The notes: a model not told the origin generated them from the sequence alone. A stretch of 64,000 nt of DNA from Collinsella sp. An2 (GCF_002160065.1 NZ_NFJW01000001.1:62001-126000), one strand, 5' to 3'. Positions 1 through 9,790 are shown, numbered from the stretch's first letter. Program-made: numbers and translations.

Positions 1-216
1 CGTGAGTTCGGGATAGTAGGGAGCCATGAGGGGGTCATCCTCGTTGGCGATGAGCACGGTATAGAGCGCCGGCGCGGTGTTCACGCCGTTCACCACGAGC
101 GTCTGATCTTCCATCTCGCGGGCCGCCTGCTTGGCGAGCTTCTTGAACGAGAACGGTGCCCGCGCGGCGCCGAAAATGCCCGCGACGTGGTTCTCGAAGA
201 TATTCAGGAAGTTCAC
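1..216 (-). CDS. FhaA-like protein, DUF3662 N-terminal region (partial, runs off window start)
   Basis: Reverse-strand translation from a GTG at 216: VNFLNIFENHVAGIFGAARAPFSFKKLAKQAAREMEDQTLVVNGVNTAPALYTVLIANEDDPLMAPYYPELT, resembling the N-terminus of FhaA proteins. GTGA overlap with the upstream kinase stop. Confidence 0.72.
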   Translation of the reverse strand, partial: MNFLNIFENHVAGIFGAARAPFSFKKLAKQAAREMEDQTLVVNGVNTAPALYTVLIANEDDPLMAPYYPELT

Positions 217-2117
217 AGACGATCACCTTCCGATAGGTCTTTACGGTATCCGAGTAACGAGACACATATATCGAGGATTATAGAGGATAGGGCTGCCGAC
301 CCCAGGGCCGCGAGGGGTCCGGTGGGGTCGACACCGCCATTTTCCATAGGGTTTGCAAGCCAGAGCAGCAAAACAACCACAATTGCGAAGAGCGCGCACG
401 GCGCGGCGATAAGACCTTTGCCGCGGGATTCCTGTACGTTGTGCCACAGGCGCGCCAGCAGGAGGCTCGATGCCGCGGAGGCGGCCGAAAGCGATACGGC
501 TCCCACCCAGAGCCAGGGATCTGCGAGGGCCGCGACCGCTTGGTCGGCCCCAAGCGCGCCGCCTGCGGCAAGAGCGGCGGCGCACAGGCGGGCGAAGAGG
601 GTCCCCGCCGCAACCGACGCGGCTGCGGGAACAGGCGGCAGCAGGTAGGAGGCGACGGCGGCGATGGGCCCTGCAAGTACGAGGGCGTCTCCCGTTGTTA
701 TGCCCGCCGCAACGATGGCGGCAAGTACGGCCGACGCGGCAGGCGCGGTGCGGCCCCAGGTGTACCACCAGCCCGCGAAGCAGGAGCAAAACAGTATGAG
801 GACGGGAAGGGCGGACAGAAGCTCGGTGGAGCTCGCGACGAGCATGACGAAGCAACAGGCGACCAGCGCCGATCCGATCTGCGGGGCGATGCCCGCCGCC
901 AGGCCTATGGCCGCGGCGGCAAGCAGGAGCGCGGGGCCTGCGGCGACGCCCAGCTGTGCGAGCATGCCCAGGCTTGCGACAAAGACCGATACGCCTGCGA
1001 GAAGTCCGCAGGCGATGTCCCGGGCCCGGGGCGTGCGACTTCCCAGCCAGCCCTCGGCGGGATCCAGCTCCCATACCTTGCCTGTCGCCGTCAGCTCGTC
1101 GTCGTCCTCGGGCAGCCCGTCGGAGGTGAGCCGGGCGATGATGCGGGCCAGGCTGCGGCGACCCTCGCGCGCGTCGCCCAGGCCGTCCAGGAACTGGTCG
1201 GCAAAGTCCTGGACGTCGCCAAGGCGCTCGGCAGGATCGGCGGCAAGCGCTCCCAGCAGGGCGTCCTCTGCGGTTTCGGGGATGTCGGGGAGCAGGTCGC
1301 TCGGACGGATCACGCCTCGGGCGATGTTTTTCAGCGAATCGGCCGGCGTGGCGGCGCGGAAGGGTGCGGTGGCGCAGAGCGACTCGTAGAGCACGCATCC
1401 CAGCGCAAAGATGTCCGTGCGCTCGTCTACCAGGTCGCCCGTCAGCTGCTCGGGCGGCATGTAGCCGATGGTGCCGCCGCGTGCCCCGCCGAAGCCGGCC
1501 GCGCTCGCGAGCGTCGCCATGCCGAAGTCGGTGAGCTTTACATGGCCGCTGCGGTCAATGAGGACGTTTCCCGGCTTGATGTCCAGATGCAGCACGCGGT
1601 TCTCGTGTGCGAAGGCGAGCGCCTGCGTGAGGGCGTCGGCGATGCAGGCGCATTCGTCGTAGGTGAGCGAGTTCCCGTCGACGCCTGCGAGGAACTCCTC
1701 GAGCGACATGCCGTCGATGTATTCCATGACGAGGTAGGCATAGGCGTCGTCGTAGGTGAAGTCGATCACCGAAACGATGTTGGGGTGCTGCAGCATGCTC
1801 GCCGTGCGCGCCTCGGCGAGCGCCTGCGCGCGGACGTCCTCGGGCGTGGTGTTGTAAGGGGACGAGAGGGGGATGCGCTTGATGGCGACGCGACGCTGCA
1901 GGCGGGAGTCCAGGCAGATCTCGACGCTTCCGAAGCCGCCGGTTGCGCGGGTCTCCAGGGGGCGGTACCGCTTGAGCAGCGAGGTCGCGGCCGCGCCGGC
2001 AGGCGGCGCCGGCTCGTGGCGCGCCATGACGCGGGTGGGGCCCGCGGGTGACTCGGCGTGCGAGTCGTCGCGCCGAACGCGTCCGGTCCGGCCGGTATGG
2101 GTCGAGAACAGCGACAT
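213..2117 (-). CDS. Ser/Thr protein kinase with multi-spanning hydrophobic C-terminal half
   Basis: Kinase motifs VAIKRI, HLDIKPGNVLI, LTDFGMA, GYMPPEQL, followed by a long multi-TM region. Confidence 0.92.
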   Translation of the reverse strand: MSLFSTHTGRTGRVRRDDSHAESPAGPTRVMARHEPAPPAGAAATSLLKRYRPLETRATGGFGSVEICLDSRLQRRVAIKRIPLSSPYNTTPEDVRAQALAEARTASMLQHPNIVSVIDFTYDDAYAYLVMEYIDGMSLEEFLAGVDGNSLTYDECACIADALTQALAFAHENRVLHLDIKPGNVLIDRSGHVKLTDFGMATLASAAGFGGARGGTIGYMPPEQLTGDLVDERTDIFALGCVLYESLCATAPFRAATPADSLKNIARGVIRPSDLLPDIPETAEDALLGALAADPAERLGDVQDFADQFLDGLGDAREGRRSLARIIARLTSDGLPEDDDELTATGKVWELDPAEGWLGSRTPRARDIACGLLAGVSVFVASLGMLAQLGVAAGPALLLAAAAIGLAAGIAPQIGSALVACCFVMLVASSTELLSALPVLILFCSCFAGWWYTWGRTAPAASAVLAAIVAAGITTGDALVLAGPIAAVASYLLPPVPAAASVAAGTLFARLCAAALAAGGALGADQAVAALADPWLWVGAVSLSAASAASSLLLARLWHNVQESRGKGLIAAPCALFAIVVVLLLWLANPMENGGVDPTGPLAALGSAALSSIILDICVSLLGYRKDLSEGDRL

Positions 2118-2197
2118 GGCTACCTCGTGGTGTGATTAGGGTGCGAAGTTGTAGCGTGGGCGCCATTTTACCATGTCTGCGGCGACGCCCTTGGTGT

Positions 2198-2854
2198 TTA
2201 CCCGCGTCTGTGGTGGCGCCCCTGCGGAAGCGCGGCGAGGAAGCGCTCGAACTCCGCATCGGTGCCACGCACGAAGGAGTCGCGCGGCACGCAGACGCCG
2301 TCGAGGCCAAACTGCAGCACGTGCATGAGGTCGTCCTGCTGCACCCGGCTCAGATCGCGAAACCGGTAGTAGCGCGACCGCCCGTCGCGCGCGAACACCA
2401 TGAGGCCCTCGTCCGAGACGGCGACGCGACGGTAGCGGTCGCCGAAGCTCGTTGGGTCCTTCTCCATGGCGTCGATGTAGTGGCGGGCGTAGCTGTGGCG
2501 CATGTGGGCGCGATGCCATAGCAGGTAGGCGCCCATGGCGGCGACGATGATGCCCAGCCAGCCCAGCCGGGTGTCCATGACAAGCCAAGCGATGCCGCCC
2601 GCGATGCAGGCGATGCCTACCACCAGCAGAAGGGTTCGCCTTCCGCCCGAGGTCTGCATGCGCGCGAAATTCGTTAGCAGATGATTCTCGTAGAGGTATT
2701 CGTTGAGAAAGAGGATGCCGTCATCGGCTGCCGCGGCCGAGGCCGTGCCTGCAAGGTGCGATTCCGCGGAGTCTGCGGGCGCAGGGGTTTCGCCTGTCGG
2801 GTCGCCTGCCGCCTCGGCCTGTGTGTCGACCGCCGCATCATGGAGCTCGTCCAT
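2198..2854 (-). CDS. Membrane protein, YcxB-like (two predicted TMs, C-terminal PH-like region)
   Basis: TM pair TLLLVVGIACIAGGIAWLV / GWLGIIVAAMGAYLLW, then a soluble region ending FERFLAALPQG. Family call is from style only. Confidence 0.5.
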   Translation of the reverse strand: MDELHDAAVDTQAEAAGDPTGETPAPADSAESHLAGTASAAAADDGILFLNEYLYENHLLTNFARMQTSGGRRTLLLVVGIACIAGGIAWLVMDTRLGWLGIIVAAMGAYLLWHRAHMRHSYARHYIDAMEKDPTSFGDRYRRVAVSDEGLMVFARDGRSRYYRFRDLSRVQQDDLMHVLQFGLDGVCVPRDSFVRGTDAEFERFLAALPQGRHHRRG

Positions 2855-3002
2855 GTGGTCTCCTCTCGTGTCCCCGCGCCGTGATATGACCGAGGGGAGC
2901 AGAAGGTATCATAGATGTCGTGTCCCCGGTTCGCCGGGGGTGACGGTGAAGCACAGTATAGCCGAGCGCGTGCGGCGCGCCGGATGCGGCGAGGAGGGGT
3001 AC

Positions 3003-3197
3003 ATGACCGAGACCGAGCGGCTCGCTGCCTACGATGCGTTTGCTGCAGACATACGAGCCGAGCTGGCGCAGGTCACCGATCGCATGGACGACCTGCGCGC
3101 CCAGAACAAGGTGAAGTCCGCTACCTATCGGCAGCTCTTCGCCACGCGCATCACCCTGAAAGACATCGACCGCCGGCTTGCCGAGCGCGGCCTGTAA
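3003..3197 (+). CDS. Small hypothetical protein (64 aa), helical/charged
   Basis: ATG at 3003 preceded by gaggaggggt; MTETERLAAYDAFAADIRAELAQVTDRMDDLRAQNKVKSATYRQLFATRITLKDIDRRLAERGL, directly upstream of dnaX. Confidence 0.6.
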   Translation: MTETERLAAYDAFAADIRAELAQVTDRMDDLRAQNKVKSATYRQLFATRITLKDIDRRLAERGL

Positions 3198-3219
3198 GTC
3201 TGTGAAGGAGGGCCTCTCC

Positions 3220-6200
3220 ATGGAGTCGCTCTATAGAACCTATCGCCCGCTGACCTTCGAGAGCGTTGTAGGCCAGCAGCATATCGTCTCCACGCTGGAG
3301 CATGCGGTGACCGAGGGGCGCCTGTCGCACGCATACCTGTTCTGCGGTCCGCGCGGAACCGGCAAGACCACCATGGCGCGCATTCTTGCCAAGGCGCTTC
3401 TGTGCGAGCGTGCCGCGGCGGCGCGCGAGGGCGGTGCGTCGGGTTGCATGCCCGACGGGACCTGCCCCGAGTGCCAGCAGATCGCCGAGGGCACGCATCC
3501 GGACGTCTATGAGCTGGACGCGGCGTCGCGCACCGGTGTCGACAACGTGCGCGAAGAGATCATCGGGTCGGTGAACTTCGCCCCGGTGCGCGGCGCGTAC
3601 AAGATCTACATCATCGACGAGGTCCACATGCTCACGACGGCGGCGTTCAACGCGCTGCTCAAGACCCTCGAGGAGCCGCCTGCGCACGTGGTGTTCGTGC
3701 TGTGCACGACCGACCCGCAGAAGATTCCCGAGACCATCCTGTCGCGCTGCCAGCGCTTCGACTTCCATCGCATCTCTAACGAGGACATCGTAGGGAGGCT
3801 GTCTTATATCTGCGAGCAGGAGGGATTCGACGTCGAGCCCGAGGCGCTCGAGATCGTGGCCAAGCACGCACGCGGCGGCATGCGCGACGCGCTCTCCACG
3901 CTGGAGCAGCTGTCGGTCTTTGGCAACGGCGCCGTGCGTGTGGCGGATGCCCGCTCGCTTTTGGGTGAGGTCGCCTCGTCGGTGCTTGCCGAGTTCTGTC
4001 GCGCCATCGCCGCTCGCGACGTGCCCACGCTTTTCTCTCTTGTACGCAATCAGGTCGACGAGGGAAACGACCTGCTAGAGCTCACGCGCGATTTGGTGGC
4101 ACATGTGCGCGACGTGTATACCGCGCGCATGGTGGGGCCGGTGCCCGAGGTGCTGGACTGCTCGCCGGAGGAAGCCGCGGGGCTCGTGGAGGAGGCGGGT
4201 CTTTTCGAGACCGGCGACCGTCTGGCGCGGATGCTTACCGTGTTGGATGACGCGGCGCTCGAGATGCGTACGGCCGCCGACACCCGTTTGGTGTTGGAGA
4301 TCGCCTGCACCCGACTGGCCCGGCCCGAGTCTGACCTGACGCTTGAGGCGCTGGCCGAGCGTCTGGACCGCTTGGAGGCGCGTATTGCGTCTGGCGTGCC
4401 GGCGGCACCGCTCGATGCGGCGGGCGCGGCCGAGCTTATGGGCGCTACCAGGGCGTCTGCCGCGGCGGCGACGTCTGGCACGGCAGCGACGTCTGCATCG
4501 ATGGCGCAGCGACCGGTTGCTCAGCATGCGGCGCCGCAGGCCGCGGCCAATCGGGGCGGCTCTGTGGCTCCGGACATGGTGAAGAAGCCTGGCGGAGCTG
4601 CCGCGTCGGCAGCTCCGTGGCAGGGGACGCGCCCGGGCGGGGCGTCTCAACAGGGGCGTGTCAATGCGCCGCAGCAGGCTGCGCCGGTGCCGGAGGAGGC
4701 TTCGAAGGTTGCGGCCGGGCAGGGGGCTGCTGCCGGCGTGAGCGCCGGGCATGACCGCACGGCCGAGCGTTCCGCTGGTCATGGCGGGCGTCCTGTTGAG
4801 CTTCCTGCAGATCATTCCGTTGCGGAGGTGTCGCATAGCACGAGCGCGTCTGCCGAGGGGGTTTCTGGCTCTCATGCTGCTGAGGCCGGTTCTGCGGCAG
4901 CTTCGGGCGCTTCGGCTGCCGACCGAGTCGAGGCTGCGCCGGCGCGTTCTGCTTCTGCCGCTCGCTCTGATGAGGGGGGCGCTGGTTCGCGTCGTGCGGC
5001 GTCTCCGGCCCCGGTGCCTTCGACTCCAGTGTCGACGCCCTCTGCCGCCAAGGTGGCAGCTGCAGGGGCGGCTGCGACGCCCGCGGTTACCGATGCGGGC
5101 GAGCTGCAGCGCAAGTGGGCCGAGGTCGTGAGCCGTGTCACCGCGGCCCAGGCATCGCGCGGAGCCCTGCTACAGAGTTCGCGCGCGCGTTCGGACGATG
5201 GAGACGTGTTGACCGTTGCCTTCCCGGCTGGGTCGACGTTTGCAATCAAGATGCTCGGCCGTGCCGATACGCAGGAGGTCGTGCTGCCCATTGTGTCGGC
5301 GGTGTTCGGACGGCGCTCTGTCGAATATGTGATGGATGGGGGAGGGTCGAAGGCAACGGCAGCCCGCGCCACGACGCCTTCCCGTGCCGACGCGACGAGC
5401 GCTTCGACTTCCGCTTCCGGCCCCGCGCCTAGCGCACCCTCGCCGCATGGCGGCACATCGGCGTCGGCTGCGGCTCCTCGCCCCAAGGCTGTGCCCGCTC
5501 CACAGGTGGCGCCTGCCGCGATGCCCGAGCCCGTGCATGCCGCTGCGCCCGAGCCTGGGGTCTCCGCTGCTTCGCCTGTGGTATCTAGCCCTGCCCCTGC
5601 GGGCGCGCCGCAGGGGCAGGCGGCATCGACTGTCTCGACGCCTGCCGCATCGGCGCCGCATGCCGCTGCTCCGCATGCCGCGGCCCCCTGGGAGAGCGCG
5701 CAAGAAACGCCTGCTCCTCAGGAGACAGATGCGGCGGCCGACCAGACGAGCGGCCCCACCATCATTGCCGACGGGCGGGATGTCGATGCCGACCGCCGCG
5801 CGTGGGAGGAAGACCAGGTTCCGTACGACGACGCCATGATTGCGGGCTACGAAGAGGAGGATTTGCCTCCGTTCGATATGCCCGACCTGCCGAGTACCTC
5901 GGCTTCGTCGACGCAGGGCGTGGCTCCGGGAGGTTCTACGTTTGGGACGACTCCGGCCCCCGCTGACGCTTCCCAGGTCGCGTCTTCGACGTCCAGCGAA
6001 CTTGCAGGCGTTGAACGCCCTGTCGCGGCTGCGCCGTCGGAGGTGTCGCCAGTGGCATCGGCCTTGACTGACATGGCGGCTGCCAAGAACATCTCGACCG
6101 CTGCCGAGAAGGTCTCGCCGGAGGCGTCCGCTCAGGCTGCGGCTGCGGGTGGCGCTGCTCCTGCTGCAGGCGATAGCGATGTTGTTTCTGCCGACGTTGG

Positions 6201-6390
6201 CTCCGCGTCGAGCGCGGGGAATGCCTCCGCAGCGTCTGCCGGCGGCGTGCCCTTCGCGACGTCCTCGCCGTTCGCGAACGTTTCGATTGACGACACGGTT
6301 CCTCAGACCATGGAGGAGACCAAAGAGCTGCTCAACAGCGTCTTCGGCGCCGGGGTCGTCCTCAAAGGTCCCGCGGACTTCCCCGAGTAA
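3220..6390 (+). CDS. dnaX: DNA polymerase III subunit gamma/tau
   Basis: MESLYRTYRPLTFESVVGQQHIVSTL; GPRGTGKTTMARILAKALLC; Cys-rich zinc module; LLKTLEEPPAHVVFVLCTTDPQKIPETILSRCQRFDF. Confidence 0.97.
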   Translation: MESLYRTYRPLTFESVVGQQHIVSTLEHAVTEGRLSHAYLFCGPRGTGKTTMARILAKALLCERAAAAREGGASGCMPDGTCPECQQIAEGTHPDVYELDAASRTGVDNVREEIIGSVNFAPVRGAYKIYIIDEVHMLTTAAFNALLKTLEEPPAHVVFVLCTTDPQKIPETILSRCQRFDFHRISNEDIVGRLSYICEQEGFDVEPEALEIVAKHARGGMRDALSTLEQLSVFGNGAVRVADARSLLGEVASSVLAEFCRAIAARDVPTLFSLVRNQVDEGNDLLELTRDLVAHVRDVYTARMVGPVPEVLDCSPEEAAGLVEEAGLFETGDRLARMLTVLDDAALEMRTAADTRLVLEIACTRLARPESDLTLEALAERLDRLEARIASGVPAAPLDAAGAAELMGATRASAAAATSGTAATSASMAQRPVAQHAAPQAAANRGGSVAPDMVKKPGGAAASAAPWQGTRPGGASQQGRVNAPQQAAPVPEEASKVAAGQGAAAGVSAGHDRTAERSAGHGGRPVELPADHSVAEVSHSTSASAEGVSGSHAAEAGSAAASGASAADRVEAAPARSASAARSDEGGAGSRRAASPAPVPSTPVSTPSAAKVAAAGAAATPAVTDAGELQRKWAEVVSRVTAAQASRGALLQSSRARSDDGDVLTVAFPAGSTFAIKMLGRADTQEVVLPIVSAVFGRRSVEYVMDGGGSKATAARATTPSRADATSASTSASGPAPSAPSPHGGTSASAAAPRPKAVPAPQVAPAAMPEPVHAAAPEPGVSAASPVVSSPAPAGAPQGQAASTVSTPAASAPHAAAPHAAAPWESAQETPAPQETDAAADQTSGPTIIADGRDVDADRRAWEEDQVPYDDAMIAGYEEEDLPPFDMPDLPSTSASSTQGVAPGGSTFGTTPAPADASQVASSTSSELAGVERPVAAAPSEVSPVASALTDMAAAKNISTAAEKVSPEASAQAAAAGGAAPAAGDSDVVSADVGSASSAGNASAASAGGVPFATSSPFANVSIDDTVPQTMEETKELLNSVFGAGVVLKGPADFPE

Positions 6391-6423
6391 GTTCGTTTAC
6401 GACTCTGTTTGATTGCTAGAGGT

Positions 6424-6597
6424 GAGGTGCGCACCCTCGTCCCACGTTGCGTGCGCCCCGCTCGAGTTGCGTGCCGCCTTTTGAAGTTGCGTGCCCGATT
6501 CGGCCATTCCTCGCCTTATTAAGGAGTAGATCCGGCAGAATCGAGCACGCATTTTTCGTCGACCGCACGCAACTCGCGTGGGCGGCACGCAGCTTGC
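6424..6597. repeat. Copy A of a palindrome-rich intergenic repeat (cassette-flanking direct repeat)
   Basis: Aligns by eye over its whole length with 14188..14381: CCCTCGTCCCACGTTGCGT...CGCTCGAGTTGCGTGCC...CCTTTTGAAGTTGCGTGCCCGAT...AAGGAGTAGAT...TTTTTCGTCGACCGCACGCAA. Confidence 0.9.
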
Positions 6598-6681
6598 TTC
6601 AATTCAATCAGCGCTGTGCTACTCGATATTTTGAGACGTCCTCTGGCAGGTGTTACTCATTCTTTCGCAAACGTGCTAGAT

Positions 6682-6728
6682 TATGATGAATTGCCGTAAG
6701 GTTATAATGTTTTAGACAATTCATCATA
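6682..6728 (+). promoter_or_regulatory. GntR promoter/operator: 12 bp inverted repeat flanking a TATAAT box
   Basis: TATGATGAATTG (6682-6693) ... TATAAT ... CAATTCATCATA (6717-6728), just upstream of the GntR ORF at 6739. Confidence 0.65.
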
Positions 6729-6738
6729 GGACGAAGTC

Positions 6739-7476
6739 ATGGCCCTGATCGATCGAACAATCAAAGTTCCCCTGCACTACCAGATGTATCTTGACTTGCT
6801 CAAGCGTATTCAGTCGGGAGCGCTTGCTCCCGGAGATAAACTGCCTCCTGAGCCGCAGCTTGAGAAAATCTATGACGTGAGCCGAATTACCGTCCGCCGT
6901 GCTGTTGAAATGCTCGCACAGGATGGTTTGGTTGAGAAACATCGTGGTAAGCGAGGGACGATTGTCTCGGGTACAAAGCACGACTACGATATCGCCAAGC
7001 TCACCAGTTTTACCGATGATGCCCAGCTCTATGGGGACCGTCCGAGTGCAGAGCTCGTTGGCTTTTCTGAGGTAATGCCTGCCGACCACATCGCACACCT
7101 TCTTCAGCTTGATGCTGGCGAAACCGTTTACCTCATCGAACGCAAGCGCTTTCGTACCAATGTGATCGTGGGATTCCATCGCGCCTATATTCGTCGTCTT
7201 GGAGGCCTTGACTTATCGGCTGACGAATTTACCGCCGACGCATCGCTTTACGAGCTGCTTAAGTTGCGCGGAATTGTTCCGGGGTCGGCATCCGAGGTGC
7301 TCGAGGTGCGCGAGCCTGATAACGACGTGATGGATGAGCTGGATATGCCCCACGGCGCCTCGGTGTTTTACAAAGAGCGTTTGACACGAACCGCTTCGGG
7401 CGAGCCGTTCGAGTATGTCGAAATGTTCTATAACCCCGAGTATTACCGCTATAAGGTTGAACTCGTGCTTGATTGA
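6739..7476 (+). CDS. GntR-family transcriptional regulator (HutC/UTRA type)
   Basis: MALIDRTIKVPLHYQMYLDLLKRIQSGALAPGDKLPPEPQLEKIYDVSRITVRRAVEMLAQDGLVEKHRGKRGTIV (wHTH), then a UTRA-like effector domain. Confidence 0.95.
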   Translation: MALIDRTIKVPLHYQMYLDLLKRIQSGALAPGDKLPPEPQLEKIYDVSRITVRRAVEMLAQDGLVEKHRGKRGTIVSGTKHDYDIAKLTSFTDDAQLYGDRPSAELVGFSEVMPADHIAHLLQLDAGETVYLIERKRFRTNVIVGFHRAYIRRLGGLDLSADEFTADASLYELLKLRGIVPGSASEVLEVREPDNDVMDELDMPHGASVFYKERLTRTASGEPFEYVEMFYNPEYYRYKVELVLD

Positions 7477-7523
7477 TTGCGAACAGGGTGTTTCCTCTGT
7501 GTGTTCGCAGAGGTTTCTGCAAA

Positions 7524-7571
7524 TAATGCGCGGCATTGCAAGGCGATATGCTTCGTACGTGCCGCGCATTA
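7524..7571. terminator. Hairpin downstream of the GntR gene (possible terminator)
   Basis: Perfect 12 bp arms TAATGCGCGGCA (7524-7535) / TGCCGCGCATTA (7560-7571); no clear T-run. Confidence 0.4.
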
Positions 7572-7991
7572 TGTGAGATGTTCCATGAATCTGTAGCTTC
7601 CGCGTAGGTCACAACTGCTCTTTTTGGGATCGGTGTTGGTGGGGACCATGTTCGAGGGGACTGTTCCTGTTTGGTGTGGCTGCCGTGTTTTACCTGTGGC
7701 CGGAGTCCCTCTTCCGGTTGTCCAGCCTGCGCCTAGGAACCCTTTTACTTGATACGTCCTTCGACAGTTCCTTCACATTTCAGCTTTCTATTTCGTTTGG
7801 TGCTCTTTGTTCGGAGTGCCCTGGGTTTTGCACGGGCTTCGAAGGGGTGTTCCTGTTCGTTTGCGTTTGATGCCGTTTACCTGAGTTTTTCAACCGGTCA
7901 CGAAACTGCAACGAAGTCGTATCTTGACGGAAATCTGTTTTCAACATATTAAGGTTATAACGTAATAACGAAATAATGAAAAGGAGGGAGC

Positions 7992-8738
7992 ATGGGCAAA
8001 GACTACGTCATATACGACATCCACTCTCATCTGGGAAAGACCAGCTCGGGAGAGGAGAACACGCCTGAGGAGATGCTTGCCGACCTTGAGGCGTACGGCA
8101 TCAGCAAGGTAGGTATCAGCAGCCTCTCGGGCATTTCAATGACCGCGCAAAACGACTTGGTGTTTCGAGCCAAGCAGGCTCATCCTGACCAGATTAAAAG
8201 CTATGCCTTCATCAATCCAAAGGCGCCAGACGCTATTGATGAGATTCATCGCTGTTTGGGCGAACGCAAGATGGACGGTGTGAAATTCCATTCTTGGAAG
8301 CACGGTTATTACCCGGACAACACGCCGGCGCTTCAGGAGATTTTTGAGGCCATTGAGCCCTATGGCGTGCATGTGCAGATGCACGTAGGAACTGCGCCTT
8401 TCTCGACGCCATATACCTGGGCCGTTTGGGCGAAGCGGTTTCCTAAGATCGATTTCCTGTTTACGCATATCGGATATTACGAGTTTGGCCAGTCAACGAT
8501 TGAAGCCGTGCGCGATCTGCCCAATGTATGGGTCGAAACCTCGGGTCAAATGGATGTCGACGTACTGCTCCGCGCTATCGATGTGCTTGGGGAGCGGCGC
8601 GTGTGCTTTGGCACAGACTGGCCCTACAAGCCGGTGAATATCGAGGTGGAGAAGTTTTTTGAGCTGGGAATTCCGGGCGACAAGCTCGAGTTCATCTTTC
8701 ATCGCAACGCCGAATACCTATGGAGAATGGAGGGCTGA
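7992..8738 (+). CDS. Amidohydrolase-family TIM-barrel metal-dependent hydrolase (COG2159-like)
   Basis: YDIHSHLG; DGVKFHSWKHGYYPDNTPALQEIFEAIEPYGVHVQMHVG; FTHIGYYEFG; RRVCFGTDWPYKP. Confidence 0.85.
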   Translation: MGKDYVIYDIHSHLGKTSSGEENTPEEMLADLEAYGISKVGISSLSGISMTAQNDLVFRAKQAHPDQIKSYAFINPKAPDAIDEIHRCLGERKMDGVKFHSWKHGYYPDNTPALQEIFEAIEPYGVHVQMHVGTAPFSTPYTWAVWAKRFPKIDFLFTHIGYYEFGQSTIEAVRDLPNVWVETSGQMDVDVLLRAIDVLGERRVCFGTDWPYKPVNIEVEKFFELGIPGDKLEFIFHRNAEYLWRMEG

Positions 8739-9133
8739 TGATTAAGATTCTGCTCACATCCCACGGCACCATGGCTGAAGGCATGGTGCAGTCGGTGAAG
8801 ATGCTTATTGGCGAGCAGGAGCACCTTGAGGTGGTTACCTTCGCTGAGGAAATGGGTGCCGAAGAGCTCGAAGAGCGCTACGCCCAGGTGCTGGGGGAGA
8901 CTTCGGCAGAGAACCAGTGGCTTGTGTTCTGCGATCTCAAGGGCGGAACGCCGTTCAATGTGGTCTCCAAGTTCTCTTTCAAAAACGAGAACGTTTCCGT
9001 CATCTACGGCATGAATTTGCCTGTTGTTATCGAGGCGCTTGTGCTTTCTGCCCCGCAGGAGCTTTCGCTTCAGGAGCTCGTGAGCGATTTGGTAGGTAAA
9101 ACGGCCGAAAGTATTGGCCTCAGCGAGATCTAG
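8738..9133 (+). CDS. PTS mannose/fructose/sorbose-family IIA component
   Basis: MIKILLTSHGTMAEGMVQSVKMLIGEQEHLEVVTF with the EIIA-Man phospho-His context SHG; ATGA overlap with the upstream gene. Confidence 0.9.
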   Translation: MIKILLTSHGTMAEGMVQSVKMLIGEQEHLEVVTFAEEMGAEELEERYAQVLGETSAENQWLVFCDLKGGTPFNVVSKFSFKNENVSVIYGMNLPVVIEALVLSAPQELSLQELVSDLVGKTAESIGLSEI

Positions 9134-9274
9134 TCGTACGCAGGGGATACGCGGCGGCTACGTGTTGCCGTCGTAGATAAGGCGGACCTCGTCAATGCAG
9201 GGGTGCGAGGGCGCCTTAGGTCGGTGTCGAAACGCGACGCCGGAGATTGTTGTTCCCAGGAAAGGATGGATGAC

Positions 9275-9763
9275 ATGCAGGTAGGAGTCTTTCGAATCGA
9301 TGACCGCTTGATTCACGGTCAGGTCGTGACTGCGTGGATTGCCAACGCTGACGCCGATACCGTTGTGGTGGCGGATGACAAGGCGGCGGGCGACGAGTTT
9401 CAGCGCACGCTGCTTCAGATGGCCACGCCAAATACGGTGAAGCTGCAGGTCCTTACGGTCGAGGAGGCCAAGGCGCTTCTCGCTGATCCCGACGCTCAGG
9501 GTCGTGCTCTGCTGCTCGTCCGCGGTCCCCAGCAGGCGTTGGAGCTTGTGCGTGCGGGCCTCAAAGATCACACCATTAATGTCGGCAATATGAACATGAA
9601 GAAAGGCAAGACAAAGATTCTTGGCAACTTCTGGGTGTTCCCCGAAGACGTTGAAACCTTCAAGGACATCTATGCGGAAGGCGTCTCCGCCGAGGTTCGC
9701 GCTGTTCCCAACGAACGTAGCCAGGACGTCATGGATCTTCTGAAGAAGAACGGTCTTGCGTAG
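9275..9763 (+). CDS. PTS mannose/fructose/sorbose-family IIB component
   Basis: MQVGVFRIDDRLIHGQVVTAWIANADADTVVVADDKAAGDEFQRTLLQMATP (IIB signature DDRLIHGQV). Confidence 0.95.
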   Translation: MQVGVFRIDDRLIHGQVVTAWIANADADTVVVADDKAAGDEFQRTLLQMATPNTVKLQVLTVEEAKALLADPDAQGRALLLVRGPQQALELVRAGLKDHTINVGNMNMKKGKTKILGNFWVFPEDVETFKDIYAEGVSAEVRAVPNERSQDVMDLLKKNGLA

Positions 9764-9790
9764 TTTTTGCTCACCACATGGAGGTGTGAC

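Noticed and set aside
187-2051. Large + strand ORFs (153 aa, 536 aa, 241 aa) opposite the kinase
   Set aside because: Arg/Gly/Ala-rich shadow translations of the kinase gene.
2890-3000. Signal recognition particle RNA, often located near dnaX
   Set aside because: Looked for the conserved GGTCCGGAAGGAAGCAGC core upstream of dnaX and did not find it.
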